Shown: piece by piece, positions 31,875 to 41,371 of the stretch
Layout of the letters: each line of letters starts with the position of its first letter
Numbering within the stretch: position 1 is the stretch's first letter
NCBI RefSeq assembly: GCF_000222025.1
Contig: NZ_AFQO01000015.1
Location: 186,001 to 250,000, forward strand
Direction: 5' to 3'
Source of the DNA: Haemophilus haemolyticus M19501
GTDB taxonomy: Bacteria > Pseudomonadota > Gammaproteobacteria > Enterobacterales > Pasteurellaceae
DNA: 64,000 bases
Position numbers and translations under genes: made by a program
Notes under the pieces: model-generated
Seen by the model: only the letters and a program-made list of their open reading frames with translations
What the model was told of the DNA's origin: nothing
The model's database searches: none

Positions 31875-34682
31875 TTATAGGCTTAGCGCATCTTCCACTA
31901 ACTGTTTTTGCTGTTTAGTGTGAAGCGACATATAACCCACTGCAGGCGAAGCTGAAGCTGGACGCCCTGCATATTTAAGTTTAACGGATTCTGGAATTGC
32001 TGATTCAAAATTATGTTTGCTGCAATACCAAGCCCCTTGGTTAAGTGGTTCTTCTTGGCACCATACATAATCCGAGACATGTGCATAAGACTCAAGCGCT
32101 TTCTTCACATCCTCATGCGGGAATGGATAAAGCTGCTCAATACGAATAATCGCCACATCTTTCTGATTATTTGCACGACGTTGTTCAAGTAAATCGTAAT
32201 AAACTTTGCCTGAACACATTACCACACGTTTTACATCTTTAGGATCAAGCTCGTCAATTTCTCCAATTACCGTTTGGAAAGCCCCATTAATCAACTCATC
32301 TAAACTAGATACGGCTAATGGGTGACGTAGCAAAGATTTTGGAGAAATCGCAATCAATGGACGGCGCATTTTACGCAATGACTGACGACGCAACATGTGA
32401 TACACCTGTGCTGGCGTTGATGGCACACAGACCTGCATATTTTGTTCAGCACAAAGTTGCAAATAACGTTCAAGGCGAGCAGAAGAATGTTCTGGGCCCT
32501 GTCCCTCATAGCCATGAGGCAATAGCATAACTAAACCACACATTCTGCCCCATTTTTGTTCGCCAGAGCTAATAAATTGGTCGATAACAATTTGTGCACC
32601 ATTAGCAAAATCACCAAATTGCGCCTCCCAAATGGTTAACGTTTTTGGATCTGTTGTTGCATAACCATATTCAAAAGCAAGTACAGACTCTTCTGAAAGT
32701 ACAGAATCCCATACTTCAAAACGACCTTGGTTAGCATGCAAATGTGTTAATGGTACATACCCCGTACCATCATTTTGATTATGCACAACGGCATGACGAT
32801 GGAAAAAGGTTCCCCGCCCCGCATCTTCGCCTGATAAACGAACATTAACACCTTCATCAAGCAAGGTTGCATAAGCCATGGTTTCAGCCATCCCCCAATC
32901 GAGCAATTTTTCGCCTTGATACATTGCTTTACGATCATTATAGATTTTTTCTACACGAGGATGCGCACGTAAACTTTCTGGATATTCACATACACGTTTA
33001 GCCAGTGTTAAAAAACGTTCCTGTGAAAATTTGCTTTCATACGGCGCAGTCCAATCATAGTTGAGATATTGCAACCAATCCATTTTTGCCGTATCCATTT
33101 CTCGCCATTCAGATACGACTCGATCACCATTATCTAGCGCATCGCGATAATCATTCACCATTTCGGTAACTTGTTCTTCAGTCATCACGCCTTCTGAAAC
33201 TAAGCGATCTGCATAAACTTTACGCGGTGTAGGGTGTTTTTTGATGATGCTATACATCATTGGCTGAGTAGCTAATGGCTCATCGGCTTCGTTATGACCA
33301 TGACGACGATAAGAAATCAAATCAATAAAAATATCTCGTTTGAATAAATTACGATATTCCACCGCCATACGCGCAGCAAAAGCCACCGCTTCAGGATCAT
33401 CACCATTAACGTGAATAATCGGTGCTTGAATCATTTTCGCAATATCGGTGCAATACTCTGTGGAACGAGTGTCATTCGGGTTAGATGTCGTAAAACCAAT
33501 TTGGTTATTAATCACGATGCGAATAGTACCACCCACACTATAACCACGGGAATTTGACATATTCAATGTTTCTTGAACAACCCCCTGCCCTGCCACGGCT
33601 GAATCTCCGTGAACAGTAATAGCAAGCACTTTGCTATGTTCTGTATCATTCATACGAGTTTGTCGAGATCGAACAGAACCAATCACAACAGGGCTTACAA
33701 TTTCCAAATGAGACGGATTAAATGCCAAAGTTAAGTGAACTCGCTTATCATCTACGGCGAAATCAGAAGAAAAACCTTGATGGTATTTCACATCTCCCGT
33801 ACGTTCGCTCGAATGTTTACCCGCAAATTCATCGAATAAATTTTCAGGCTTTTTACCTAATACATTCACGAGCATATTCAAACGCCCACGGTGTGCCATT
33901 CCCATTACCACATTATTTACGCCTTGGCGACTAGCATGACGGATAATTTCTTTCATCAATGGAATAAACGCATCACTTCCTTCTAAAGAAAAACGTTTCG
34001 CTCCCGGGAATTTTGCACCCAGATAACGTTCTAAACCGTCTGCGGCGGTCAGTTCACGAAGAAAATTAACACGTTCCTCAGATGTAAAAAGCGGTTTATC
34101 TAACACACTTTCCATCTTGCTCTGAAGCCAAGTTTTCTGTGCCATATCTTGCACATGCATAAACTCCAAACCAATTGAGCCACAATATGTCTCTTTCAAC
34201 ATTTGAGCTAACTCACCAAGCTTAATGGTATCGCGTTTGTAAACGTAATGATTAATATTGAAGGTTTCGTTGAGATCTTGTTCAGTAAAACCGTGATGAC
34301 GATAATCTAATTCAGGGACGGAAGATACTTTCCAACGATAATAATTGAGGGGATCGAGATTAGCCTCTAAATGGCCACGAAAACGATAGGCATTGATAAA
34401 TTGTAGAACTTTCACCAATTTTGCGCCAGCAGCAGGATCTATCACTGTCACCGCTTCATTATGATTTTCTCTCGCTAAGCGACGGAAATAATCTCGTACT
34501 GGTGTATGAGGCTGTTCAAGTGCGGTCGTTTTTGGTAAAGAATCAAAAGTGGCTCGCCAGCTTTCCTCCACCGACTGCGGATCACTCAAATAGCTTTCAT
34601 AAAGCTCTTCTATATAAGATTGATTTGCACCGCCTAATGCTGTGCTGGCTAACCAATCATCAAATGCCTTGTTTTGCTGCAT
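31875..34682 (-). CDS. sucA: 2-oxoglutarate dehydrogenase E1
   Basis: Thiamin-diphosphate-dependent decarboxylase of the TCA-cycle complex. 935 aa, close to E. coli SucA. The N-terminal LGGANQSYIEELYESYLSDP is the E2-binding segment. The active-site signature GMAHRGRLNMLVNVLGK lies near 260, the ThDP/Mg site HVNGDDPEAV near 395, and RRHGHNEADEP near 440. First gene of sucAB. A CRP-like site and a TATAAT lie upstream. Confidence 0.98.
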   Translation of the reverse strand: MQQNKAFDDWLASTALGGANQSYIEELYESYLSDPQSVEESWRATFDSLPKTTALEQPHTPVRDYFRRLARENHNEAVTVIDPAAGAKLVKVLQFINAYRFRGHLEANLDPLNYYRWKVSSVPELDYRHHGFTEQDLNETFNINHYVYKRDTIKLGELAQMLKETYCGSIGLEFMHVQDMAQKTWLQSKMESVLDKPLFTSEERVNFLRELTAADGLERYLGAKFPGAKRFSLEGSDAFIPLMKEIIRHASRQGVNNVVMGMAHRGRLNMLVNVLGKKPENLFDEFAGKHSSERTGDVKYHQGFSSDFAVDDKRVHLTLAFNPSHLEIVSPVVIGSVRSRQTRMNDTEHSKVLAITVHGDSAVAGQGVVQETLNMSNSRGYSVGGTIRIVINNQIGFTTSNPNDTRSTEYCTDIAKMIQAPIIHVNGDDPEAVAFAARMAVEYRNLFKRDIFIDLISYRRHGHNEADEPLATQPMMYSIIKKHPTPRKVYADRLVSEGVMTEEQVTEMVNDYRDALDNGDRVVSEWREMDTAKMDWLQYLNYDWTAPYESKFSQERFLTLAKRVCEYPESLRAHPRVEKIYNDRKAMYQGEKLLDWGMAETMAYATLLDEGVNVRLSGEDAGRGTFFHRHAVVHNQNDGTGYVPLTHLHANQGRFEVWDSVLSEESVLAFEYGYATTDPKTLTIWEAQFGDFANGAQIVIDQFISSGEQKWGRMCGLVMLLPHGYEGQGPEHSSARLERYLQLCAEQNMQVCVPSTPAQVYHMLRRQSLRKMRRPLIAISPKSLLRHPLAVSSLDELINGAFQTVIGEIDELDPKDVKRVVMCSGKVYYDLLEQRRANNQKDVAIIRIEQLYPFPHEDVKKALESYAHVSDYVWCQEEPLNQGAWYCSKHNFESAIPESVKLKYAGRPASASPAVGYMSLHTKQQKQLVEDALSL

Positions 34683-34738
34683 AATTACCTCTTTATTATG
34701 ATTATTTGGAACAATAGTTTTCGCTCCATTTTTTATGC

Positions 34739-34809
34739 ATTATACATAGGATTGAAAAGGAAATAAGCCTATTATCAGAAATTGTTACAGATTTGTGATC
34801 TGACTCAAA
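34739..34809 (-). promoter_or_regulatory. Candidate sucA promoter with CRP-like site
   Basis: On the minus strand a perfect TATAAT occupies 34744-34739. About 70 bases upstream of the expected start lies TTTGA-N6-TCACA (34809-34794), nine of ten core CRP bases. The position fits class I activation. E. coli suc genes are known to respond to CRP; here it is inferred from sequence. Confidence 0.4.
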
Positions 34810-34827
34810 CTCTTTCCTTTTTCAAAT

Positions 34828-34858
34828 AAAAAGAGCCGATAAAAAATCAACTCTTTTA
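34828..34858 (-). terminator. ycbL terminator
   Basis: On the minus strand AAAAGAGTTGAT pairs (with two G-U pairs) with ATCGGCTCTTTT, followed by T-rich sequence, shortly after the ycbL stop at 34887. Confidence 0.6.
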
Positions 34859-34886
34859 GAAAATAAGAATAAAATTCACCGCACTT

Positions 34887-35519
34887 TTAACGATTTAAAA
34901 ATGGGTTTGTCTGTTTTTCTCGGCCAATGGTTGTATAAGGCCCATGCCCAGCAATAATAATCAGATCATCATTCAACGGTAATAGTTTTGTTCGAATTGA
35001 AGAAATCAATGTTTCATAATCCCCGCGAGGGAAATCGGTACGACCAATTCCGCCTTGAAATAATACATCGCCTGTAAATGCCACTTTTTTCTCATGTTCA
35101 ATAAAACCAATATGCCCTGGCGTATGCCCCGGTAAATGTAAAATCTCGAAATTAAAGCCATCTAATTTTAAAATTTCACCTTCCTGATTAAACCAACGAT
35201 CAGGTAAAAAGGACTCAATATTTGGTAAACCAAAACGTTGTGCTTGTTCTGGCAAACTCTCAAATAAAAATTTATCTTCTTCATGAGAGCCCCAAATTTC
35301 GACGCCAAAATGTTGTTTTAATTGCATCGCTGCGCCAACATGATCTAAATGACCGTGGGTAAGCAAAATCACTTTAAGATTTAAATCTAGTTCTTCAATA
35401 CGCTGAATTAGGCGTTCAGCTTCGCCGCCCGGATCAATGATTGCTGAATTTTTGTCGTCATCCCAAATCAAAGAACAATTTTGTTGAAATGCGGTGACTG
35501 GGATAATTTCAATATTCAT
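34887..35519 (-). CDS. ycbL: Metallo-beta-lactamase-fold hydrolase, YcbL (glyoxalase II-like)
   Basis: Type II glyoxalase-like thioester hydrolase family. 210 aa. The metal motif THGHLDHVGAA (about residues 54-64) is intact, with further ligands at GHTPGHIGF, FTGDVLFQGGIGRTD and GHGPYTTIGREK. No signal peptide. Nine bases separate it from the end of yjjV upstream, so the two are probably co-transcribed. The substrate in Haemophilus is not shown. Confidence 0.9.
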   Translation of the reverse strand: MNIEIIPVTAFQQNCSLIWDDDKNSAIIDPGGEAERLIQRIEELDLNLKVILLTHGHLDHVGAAMQLKQHFGVEIWGSHEEDKFLFESLPEQAQRFGLPNIESFLPDRWFNQEGEILKLDGFNFEILHLPGHTPGHIGFIEHEKKVAFTGDVLFQGGIGRTDFPRGDYETLISSIRTKLLPLNDDLIIIAGHGPYTTIGREKQTNPFLNR

Positions 35520-35528
35520 GTTTGATCC

Positions 35529-36284
35529 TTATAATCGATAAAACTGTTGAGTATTCAAAAACATTTTCTCTTGAACATAATGTAATGGCAAAGATTTTAA
35601 TTCAGCTACTTTCTTCACTACTGCGAATAATTGCTCAGAAATGACCGCACTTTCAAATCCTTCATGTGGCCAAGGACTATCCGTTTCAATCATCAAGCGA
35701 TTTAGGGGTAAATGTTGTGCGACATATTGGGTTTTAGGGTTCCATAAAATATCAGGCGTTAGGCTTGCAAAATAGGGTGTAGATAAAAATTTCTGAAAAG
35801 ATTTTTCATCTGTCTTAAACCAATGAAAATGAGCACATTGGATATTATGTTTCTGCAATAATTCAAGGGCAATCTCTACATCGTTATGTACAATATGCAA
35901 ATTTAACGGTAAATCCCATTTTTTCGCGATCAGAATAAATCGTTCTAGTAATTCAATGTAAGGTGCGTAATCTAAATTCGGATTTTCTCGTTTAGAATAA
36001 TGTGGCAAGCCCACCTCGCCAATGGCAGAAATTAAGGAATGATGTTCGTCAATCCACTGAAATAATTCTTTTTGTTCTTCTAAACTAGGTAATTGCTGTT
36101 CAGGATGAAAACCAGCTGCAATATAAAGTTTCTTTGGGTAAGTCTGTTTTAAATTCAGCAGTTTTTTAGCACTTTTGAGATTAGTGCTCACCGCAAGCAT
36201 AGCTATAATCTTTGAATGACCAAGTGTTTGCTGAATATTCTCGTCAGAGAGTTGGTCTAAATGAAGATGGCTGTCAAATAACAT
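35529..36284 (-). CDS. yjjV: TatD-family metal-dependent hydrolase (YjjV-like)
   Basis: Predicted metal-dependent phosphoesterase/DNase of the TatD family. 251 aa from the chosen start. Ligand motifs: FDSHLHLD at the N-terminus, AIGEVGLPHY near 90, LHIVHND near 130 and the final IETDSPWP near 200. An in-frame ATG at 36308 exists, but 36284 has GGAAAAG upstream and puts the metal motif at the N-terminus as is normal. It sits directly upstream of ycbL. Confidence 0.88.
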   Translation of the reverse strand: MLFDSHLHLDQLSDENIQQTLGHSKIIAMLAVSTNLKSAKKLLNLKQTYPKKLYIAAGFHPEQQLPSLEEQKELFQWIDEHHSLISAIGEVGLPHYSKRENPNLDYAPYIELLERFILIAKKWDLPLNLHIVHNDVEIALELLQKHNIQCAHFHWFKTDEKSFQKFLSTPYFASLTPDILWNPKTQYVAQHLPLNRLMIETDSPWPHEGFESAVISEQLFAVVKKVAELKSLPLHYVQEKMFLNTQQFYRL

Positions 36285-36300
36285 ATCTTTTCCAATGAAA

Positions 36301-36320
36301 AACCGCACAAAAGTGCGGTT
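36301..36320. terminator. Inverted uptake-sequence hairpin between mepK and yjjV
   Basis: AACCGCAC-AAAA-GTGCGGTT is a compact perfect hairpin with T-runs beyond each arm. It ends the mepK transcript on the minus strand, 16 bases after its stop, and lies just before yjjV. Confidence 0.75.
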
Positions 36321-36335
36321 AATTTTACATTTGTT

Positions 36336-36896
36336 TTACACGCCTTTCCAAGTTCTCACAGGGCCTGTATCTACGTGAATAAAATTGCTGGTTGGATAAT
36401 AACCCACGCCACCATTTCTAAGACTTTCCGCAGAAGATTTCACTTTAATCAAAGGCACTCCCGCAATACGAAAATCAATGGCTTTTCCTTTAATGTGATA
36501 ACTATTTTTCGCTACACCGCGACTTTGGCGACGACGCATTGCATTAGTGGCAGCTGAACGATAACCACAAATGACTTCAATTTCAGCATTGCGTAAACCT
36601 AAATTAGTTTGAATATTATAAAATTTATGGAATAAATTTGGATCCATTTTATGCACTTGATTTGTCCTTTTATCACGCATTAAATAATCCAATTTTTTTA
36701 ACATCGCTGGCGAAAAACCTTTTGCTAAAGAAAACTCGCCACTTAATCTTTCGCCCGTATTAATATTGCGGAAAGTTAAAATACGAGGTTTAGGCGTTGA
36801 AACCATTGCTAATACAGAATTGGGTAAAATAGATATTCCTAACGCAATACCGCCCAGCGATAACCATTTTCGTTTATTTTGATCCACATAATTCAT
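36336..36896 (-). CDS. mepK: Murein endopeptidase MepK (YcbK, peptidase M15 / DUF882)
   Basis: Periplasmic endopeptidase family; E. coli MepK cuts cross-links in peptidoglycan, with preference for 3-3 links. 186 aa. The LAS-type zinc site is visible as SYHIKGKAIDFRI (His, Asp) and NFIHVDTGPVRTW (His) near the end. The N-terminus NKRKWLSLGG..LPNSVLA resembles the E. coli Tat signal (NRRKLLALGG) with Lys in place of the first Arg. It lies 15 bases after ldtD, which makes 3-3 links, so synthase and hydrolase probably share a transcript. Confidence 0.9.
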   Translation of the reverse strand: MNYVDQNKRKWLSLGGIALGISILPNSVLAMVSTPKPRILTFRNINTGERLSGEFSLAKGFSPAMLKKLDYLMRDKRTNQVHKMDPNLFHKFYNIQTNLGLRNAEIEVICGYRSAATNAMRRRQSRGVAKNSYHIKGKAIDFRIAGVPLIKVKSSAESLRNGGVGYYPTSNFIHVDTGPVRTWKGV

Positions 36897-36911
36897 TATA
36901 GCTCCCTTATT

Positions 36912-38381
36912 TTATTGAAGATATTTTTTTACGAGATCCCAATTAATCTCAGCAAGATTAATCTGGCGATCATAACCATAAATATCAGGTAAATTTACAA
37001 TATTTCCGTTTTCAATCCACGCAGTAACATAATATAAAAAGACAGGATTATCCGAGCGTATCGGCGCAGAAGTGGTTTTTTTACTTGCTAATACTGTATT
37101 TTTTCGAGTTTCTGTCCAACCTGCTTCTTTTAATAAAATACTTGCCAATTGATCTGATTTTTCAATACGTACACAGCCAGAACTTAATGCTCGATTCTTA
37201 CGATTAAACAAGCCGTGATTTGGCGTATCGTGTAAATAAATTGCATCAGAACTTGGCATATTAAATTTATAATTACCTAATGCACTATCGCCAGCGGCTT
37301 GTCGAACACGATAAGGGAATTTATTACTAATAGATTCCCAATCAATAGAAGCTGGATCAACGACATTTCCCTGACTATCTAAAATTGAATAATTATGCTC
37401 CGCAATATAATTTGGATCCGCTTTCATTTTTGGCAATAAATCTTCATTGATTAAACGAGTTGGCGCATTCCAAGGGGGATTAACTACTACATTGCTTAAT
37501 TTACTATACATTACTGGTGTTCTGCGCGAATTTTTTCCAACAATCACCCGAGATTCTAAAATCAGCTCACCATCCCGATAATACTGTAATTTATAGCTTG
37601 GAATATTTACAAATATACCATTATGAAAATCAGGAATTACTCGCAAACGCTGTGCATTAATTGCAAGTTTCTGCCCAACTTCTGACAAGCCTGATGCAGA
37701 TACCATTGATGATAACGCTTTAACAGTTTGATGATATAAGTGATTATCGCCCGATAAACTTTGTACAAAACCTAAAAGTTGGCCATTTTCTACCGCACTT
37801 AACCAACGTTGAATATGCTCATCTGCAGGTTGTTGAACTTGATAAGCGCTAGATGAATAAAGCCAACGTTGAGCTTGCACACCTACATTTTGAGTATAAT
37901 ACAAATAATCTAGCAATATATCGCTCAATAAAACATCATAAGCTAACCCGCCTTGTTGCTCGATCAATTCAAAGGATTCTAAGGATTTTGCTGAACGTTT
38001 AGAAATACCGCTAGCCACCATCGCAGCATAATCCTGTAATAATTGGCGAGTCGCAGCATTATCTTTCCATAATGGTGCATATTTACGTTCTGCATATAAA
38101 CGAGCCAACAAAGGCTTAAACTGTAAAGTATGCTCGCCTATTTCATGGGTTAGCGACATCTCTAGAATCGCTTGCTTTTCTTGCGCTAGACGAGATTGAT
38201 CAAATTTAATTTCTTCTTCAAGCTTTTGCCTTTCTTCCATGGATAAACGCGAAACATCAACGCCATGAAGTTGCGCCGATTGCCCATTTTTTGCAAAATC
38301 TGCTAAAGCGCATCCTGACATCATCATTGATAATGACAATACAAATACTGAGAGCTTTGCAGTGCTTTTAAACATAGCCAT
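36912..38381 (-). CDS. ldtD: L,D-transpeptidase LdtD (YcbB)
   Basis: Makes 3-3 (mDAP-mDAP) cross-links in peptidoglycan. 489 aa. The YkuD catalytic site HDTPNHGLFNRKNRALSSGCVRIE (about residues 388-411) is intact, with the active Cys in SSGCVR. The middle part holds the substrate-capping and peptidoglycan-binding regions (LLQDYAAMVASGISKRS). The N-terminus ends MMMSGCALA, a lipobox-like sequence, so this protein may be a lipoprotein, unlike what I recall for E. coli LdtD. Followed by mepK; preceded by prc after an inverted-repeat terminator. Confidence 0.93.
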   Translation of the reverse strand: MAMFKSTAKLSVFVLSLSMMMSGCALADFAKNGQSAQLHGVDVSRLSMEERQKLEEEIKFDQSRLAQEKQAILEMSLTHEIGEHTLQFKPLLARLYAERKYAPLWKDNAATRQLLQDYAAMVASGISKRSAKSLESFELIEQQGGLAYDVLLSDILLDYLYYTQNVGVQAQRWLYSSSAYQVQQPADEHIQRWLSAVENGQLLGFVQSLSGDNHLYHQTVKALSSMVSASGLSEVGQKLAINAQRLRVIPDFHNGIFVNIPSYKLQYYRDGELILESRVIVGKNSRRTPVMYSKLSNVVVNPPWNAPTRLINEDLLPKMKADPNYIAEHNYSILDSQGNVVDPASIDWESISNKFPYRVRQAAGDSALGNYKFNMPSSDAIYLHDTPNHGLFNRKNRALSSGCVRIEKSDQLASILLKEAGWTETRKNTVLASKKTTSAPIRSDNPVFLYYVTAWIENGNIVNLPDIYGYDRQINLAEINWDLVKKYLQ

Positions 38382-38402
38382 TCCTTAAACATTTCCTAAA
38401 AA

Positions 38403-38442
38403 CAACCGCACTTTATTTAAATGCTAAAACAAAGTGCGGCTA
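38403..38442 (-). terminator. prc terminator, one arm a variant uptake sequence
   Basis: ACCGCACTTT (38405 on) pairs with AAAGTGCGGC across an AT-rich loop. The second arm ends C instead of T. It lies immediately past the prc stop. Confidence 0.65.
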
Positions 38443-38450
38443 AAATAATT

Positions 38451-40526
38451 TTATTTTTTCTCTTCTACTGTTTCTGTTGGTTTCTGAATTTCTTTACCAA
38501 TATCCTGTTCGCTCAAATTCAACGTAACAAAATCTGCAGCCATTTTTTCAGCTTCTTTTAAGAAGAAATCTGGTGCTTCATAATCTTTTGGTAAATCATC
38601 AATATCCTTTAACGTTTTTTTGCCTTCACGTTTAAAACGTTCATTAATATCTTTTAAACGTCTTGCATCATCTTTATCGTTTTCAGCTTTACGAGTTTGA
38701 TAATTCAACGATAAGAATTTACGATCACGGCGTTCATTACGGATTTTTAAATCTTCATTCAATGCAACAAATTCAGGATCTTTGGCAATACGCTCAAGAT
38801 GTTTTTTATTTAATACATCAACATCTTTACGCGCATTACCAACTTCTTTATAAGTTGCGGATGGAATTTTATCCCACGGCAATGCATTATCTTCTTTATC
38901 TTCGCCATACTCTTTCGCATCGATAATTTCAGGGAAATTAATATCTGCCGCAACACCTTTTAATTGTGTTGAACCGCCATTAATTCGATAGAATTTTTGG
39001 ATAGTATATTGCAATAAACCTAACGGCGTCTGATCCAAATCATACACAAAATTCAAAGGACGACTTTGCTGAACGGTACCTTTACCGTAAGTATTTTGTC
39101 CAATAACAATACCACGATTGTAATCCTGCATTGCCGCTGCAAAAATTTCTGATGCAGAAGCGCTGTAACGGTTAATCATCACAAATAAAGGACCTTTATA
39201 TTGTTGCTCAGCATCATCATCTTCGTGTACACGAATTCGTTGGTAAGCATCACGTACTTGGACAACGGGACCATTCGTAATAAACAAACCACTTAAAGCA
39301 ACCGCTTCTGTTAATGCACCACCACCGTTCTCACGTAAATCAATAATTAACGCATCGGCTTTTTGTTTCTCTGCTTTAACCAATAATTTTTTAACATCAT
39401 CAGTTAAACCAATATAGAAACTTGGCACTTTGATTACCGCAATATTTTTACCATCTGCTTTATCCATGGTTAATTTTGCAGCTTGATCTTCAATACGCAC
39501 TTTATCGCGCACTAAAGTAATAATACGGGATTTTCCACCTTTAGACGGCTCAATTTCTAACCGCACTTTTGTGCCTTTTTTACCTTTGATTTTCTCAACA
39601 ATATCTTCTAAACGCCAGCCAACGATATCTTCAATTTCACCTGTTGCTTGGCCCACACCAATAATTTTATCTCCAGGATGTAATTTTTTACTTTTCTCCG
39701 CTGGTGCGCCAGGAACAAGCGACTTAATGCTTGTTTCATCATCTTCTGATTGTAAAGTAGCCCCAATCCCCTCAAGAGAAAGATTCATGCTTTCATTAAA
39801 ACTTTTCGCGGTTCTTGGTGCAAGATAGCTGGTATGCGGATCAATTTCGCGAGCAAATGCATTTAAATAAGTTTGCAAAATGTCATCTGCCTTCGTTTGA
39901 GTTAAACGGCGAATTGCCAAATTATAACGTTTGGTAAGTTTTGTTTTAATTTCTGACCATTTTTTATCTTTTAATTTAAGATTAATAATGTCATTTTTTA
40001 CTCGTTCTTCCCAAAGTTTGTTGGCTTCCTCTTCGTTTTTCGGAAATGCCGCTTTTTCACGATCAATTTCAATTTGATCCTGTCCATTCAAATTAGGCTC
40101 TTTATCTAATAAAGACAACGCATAAGCATAACGTTCATAACGACGTTTCATCATTACATCATAAATATCAAAAGCAGCAGAAAGATCACCTTGATTTAAC
40201 TGGTCATCCAACTTCGCGCCATATTTTTGACGAAGTTCATCTACATCAGATTGCAAAAAGGTGTTATGGCTAAAATCAATATTTTTAATATAACGATCAA
40301 AAATCTTCTCAGAAAAAGCATCATCCAATGAGATTTTTCGATAATGCGATTGGGTTAATCGAGTCGTTGCACGCTTGGTCGCCAACTGATTCGCTTCGCT
40401 TGCTGTTGGAATAGTAATATCGCTCAATTTTAATTTAGGCTGCACAGCAAAAGCAGGCATAGAGCCAATTAACAATGCCGATAACAATGCGCGAGTAATC
40501 ACATTTTTTGAAATATTAGATCTCAT
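38451..40526 (-). CDS. prc: Tail-specific (carboxy-terminal) protease Prc
   Basis: Periplasmic S41 protease that processes PBP3 and degrades MepS in E. coli. 691 aa. Signal peptide of about 27 residues (ends PAFA), a PDZ domain around 245-330 (GIGATLQSEDDETSIKSLVPGAPAEK), and the Ser-Lys dyad in NRYSASASEIFAAA (Ser near 450) and YGKGTVQQSRP (Lys near 475). The charged C-terminus (ERFKREGKKTLKDI) is family-typical. It lies 27 bases after proQ, as in many gammaproteobacteria. Confidence 0.97.
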   Translation of the reverse strand: MRSNISKNVITRALLSALLIGSMPAFAVQPKLKLSDITIPTASEANQLATKRATTRLTQSHYRKISLDDAFSEKIFDRYIKNIDFSHNTFLQSDVDELRQKYGAKLDDQLNQGDLSAAFDIYDVMMKRRYERYAYALSLLDKEPNLNGQDQIEIDREKAAFPKNEEEANKLWEERVKNDIINLKLKDKKWSEIKTKLTKRYNLAIRRLTQTKADDILQTYLNAFAREIDPHTSYLAPRTAKSFNESMNLSLEGIGATLQSEDDETSIKSLVPGAPAEKSKKLHPGDKIIGVGQATGEIEDIVGWRLEDIVEKIKGKKGTKVRLEIEPSKGGKSRIITLVRDKVRIEDQAAKLTMDKADGKNIAVIKVPSFYIGLTDDVKKLLVKAEKQKADALIIDLRENGGGALTEAVALSGLFITNGPVVQVRDAYQRIRVHEDDDAEQQYKGPLFVMINRYSASASEIFAAAMQDYNRGIVIGQNTYGKGTVQQSRPLNFVYDLDQTPLGLLQYTIQKFYRINGGSTQLKGVAADINFPEIIDAKEYGEDKEDNALPWDKIPSATYKEVGNARKDVDVLNKKHLERIAKDPEFVALNEDLKIRNERRDRKFLSLNYQTRKAENDKDDARRLKDINERFKREGKKTLKDIDDLPKDYEAPDFFLKEAEKMAADFVTLNLSEQDIGKEIQKPTETVEEKK

Positions 40527-40553
40527 AACCTTTCCCGAGTAAAAATTAAATCA

Positions 40554-41192
40554 TTATGCAAATAAACGATCTGCAGCTACACTCATAACCAAACCGTTTT
40601 CAAGTTGAACACGTGCTGAATCTTTTAGAACTTCCACCACAGTTGCTTTTTTCGCATGATCACCTGCTTTCACTTTCACCACAGAACCCACAGAAATTTG
40701 TGAAAAATCAACCGCACTTAATGACGGCTTATTGAAATGTTTAGCATTTTTATTTGCAGGTTTACGTGGGCGTTGTTTTTGTTGAGCTTTTTTCGCTGCA
40801 GCTTCGGCTTTACGCTTTTCAGCAACACGCGCTTTAGCATCAGCAAGCTGTTGAGCTGCGTGGGCTACATGTTCCGCTTCTAATACTCCAGCTGTATTAC
40901 CTTGTAAATCTACGCGTACCGCGCCTTCGCGACAACCATGTAAATAACGCCAATTTGATGTGTATTGACGAAGAGCCTGACGCAACTGAGTTTTGCTTAC
41001 ACGCTCATCATCTTGTAATGCATCCGCTAAATCTTGGAACAGACCAATTTTTAATGGTTTTGCTTCGCCTTCTAAAATAAAGCAAAGTGGGAATTTTTCA
41101 GCCAAATACGCAATAATATCTTTTGTATTGGTTAATTTTTGTGAATTTACTTGTGCATCAGTGGTCTGAACGCTAGATTGAGAATCAGTCAT
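40554..41192 (-). CDS. proQ: RNA chaperone ProQ
   Basis: FinO-domain RNA-binding protein acting on sRNAs and mRNA 3' ends. 212 aa: short N-terminal tail, FinO-like domain about residues 25-130 (DIIAYLAEKFPLCFILEGEAKPLKIGLF), a lysine/alanine-rich linker about 115-150 (KARVAEKRKAEAAAKKAQQK), and a C-terminal Tudor-like domain about 160-212 (VDFSQISVGSVVKVKAGDH). Upstream of prc in one transcription unit, and divergent from letA. Confidence 0.96.
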   Translation of the reverse strand: MTDSQSSVQTTDAQVNSQKLTNTKDIIAYLAEKFPLCFILEGEAKPLKIGLFQDLADALQDDERVSKTQLRQALRQYTSNWRYLHGCREGAVRVDLQGNTAGVLEAEHVAHAAQQLADAKARVAEKRKAEAAAKKAQQKQRPRKPANKNAKHFNKPSLSAVDFSQISVGSVVKVKAGDHAKKATVVEVLKDSARVQLENGLVMSVAADRLFA

Positions 41193-41371
41193 GTTAGTTA
41201 TCCTAGGGTAAATATAAACCGACTTAGTTTATCGCACTTTTTACAAAATTTACAATGAATCAAAACATTGTGAATAAATTTCGCACAAAAATAGTCAAGA
41301 TCACTTCCCATATATACTTAAACAAGGCTAAAATGCGCCGTTTTTAACAATTGAATAAAAGATAATCTTTC

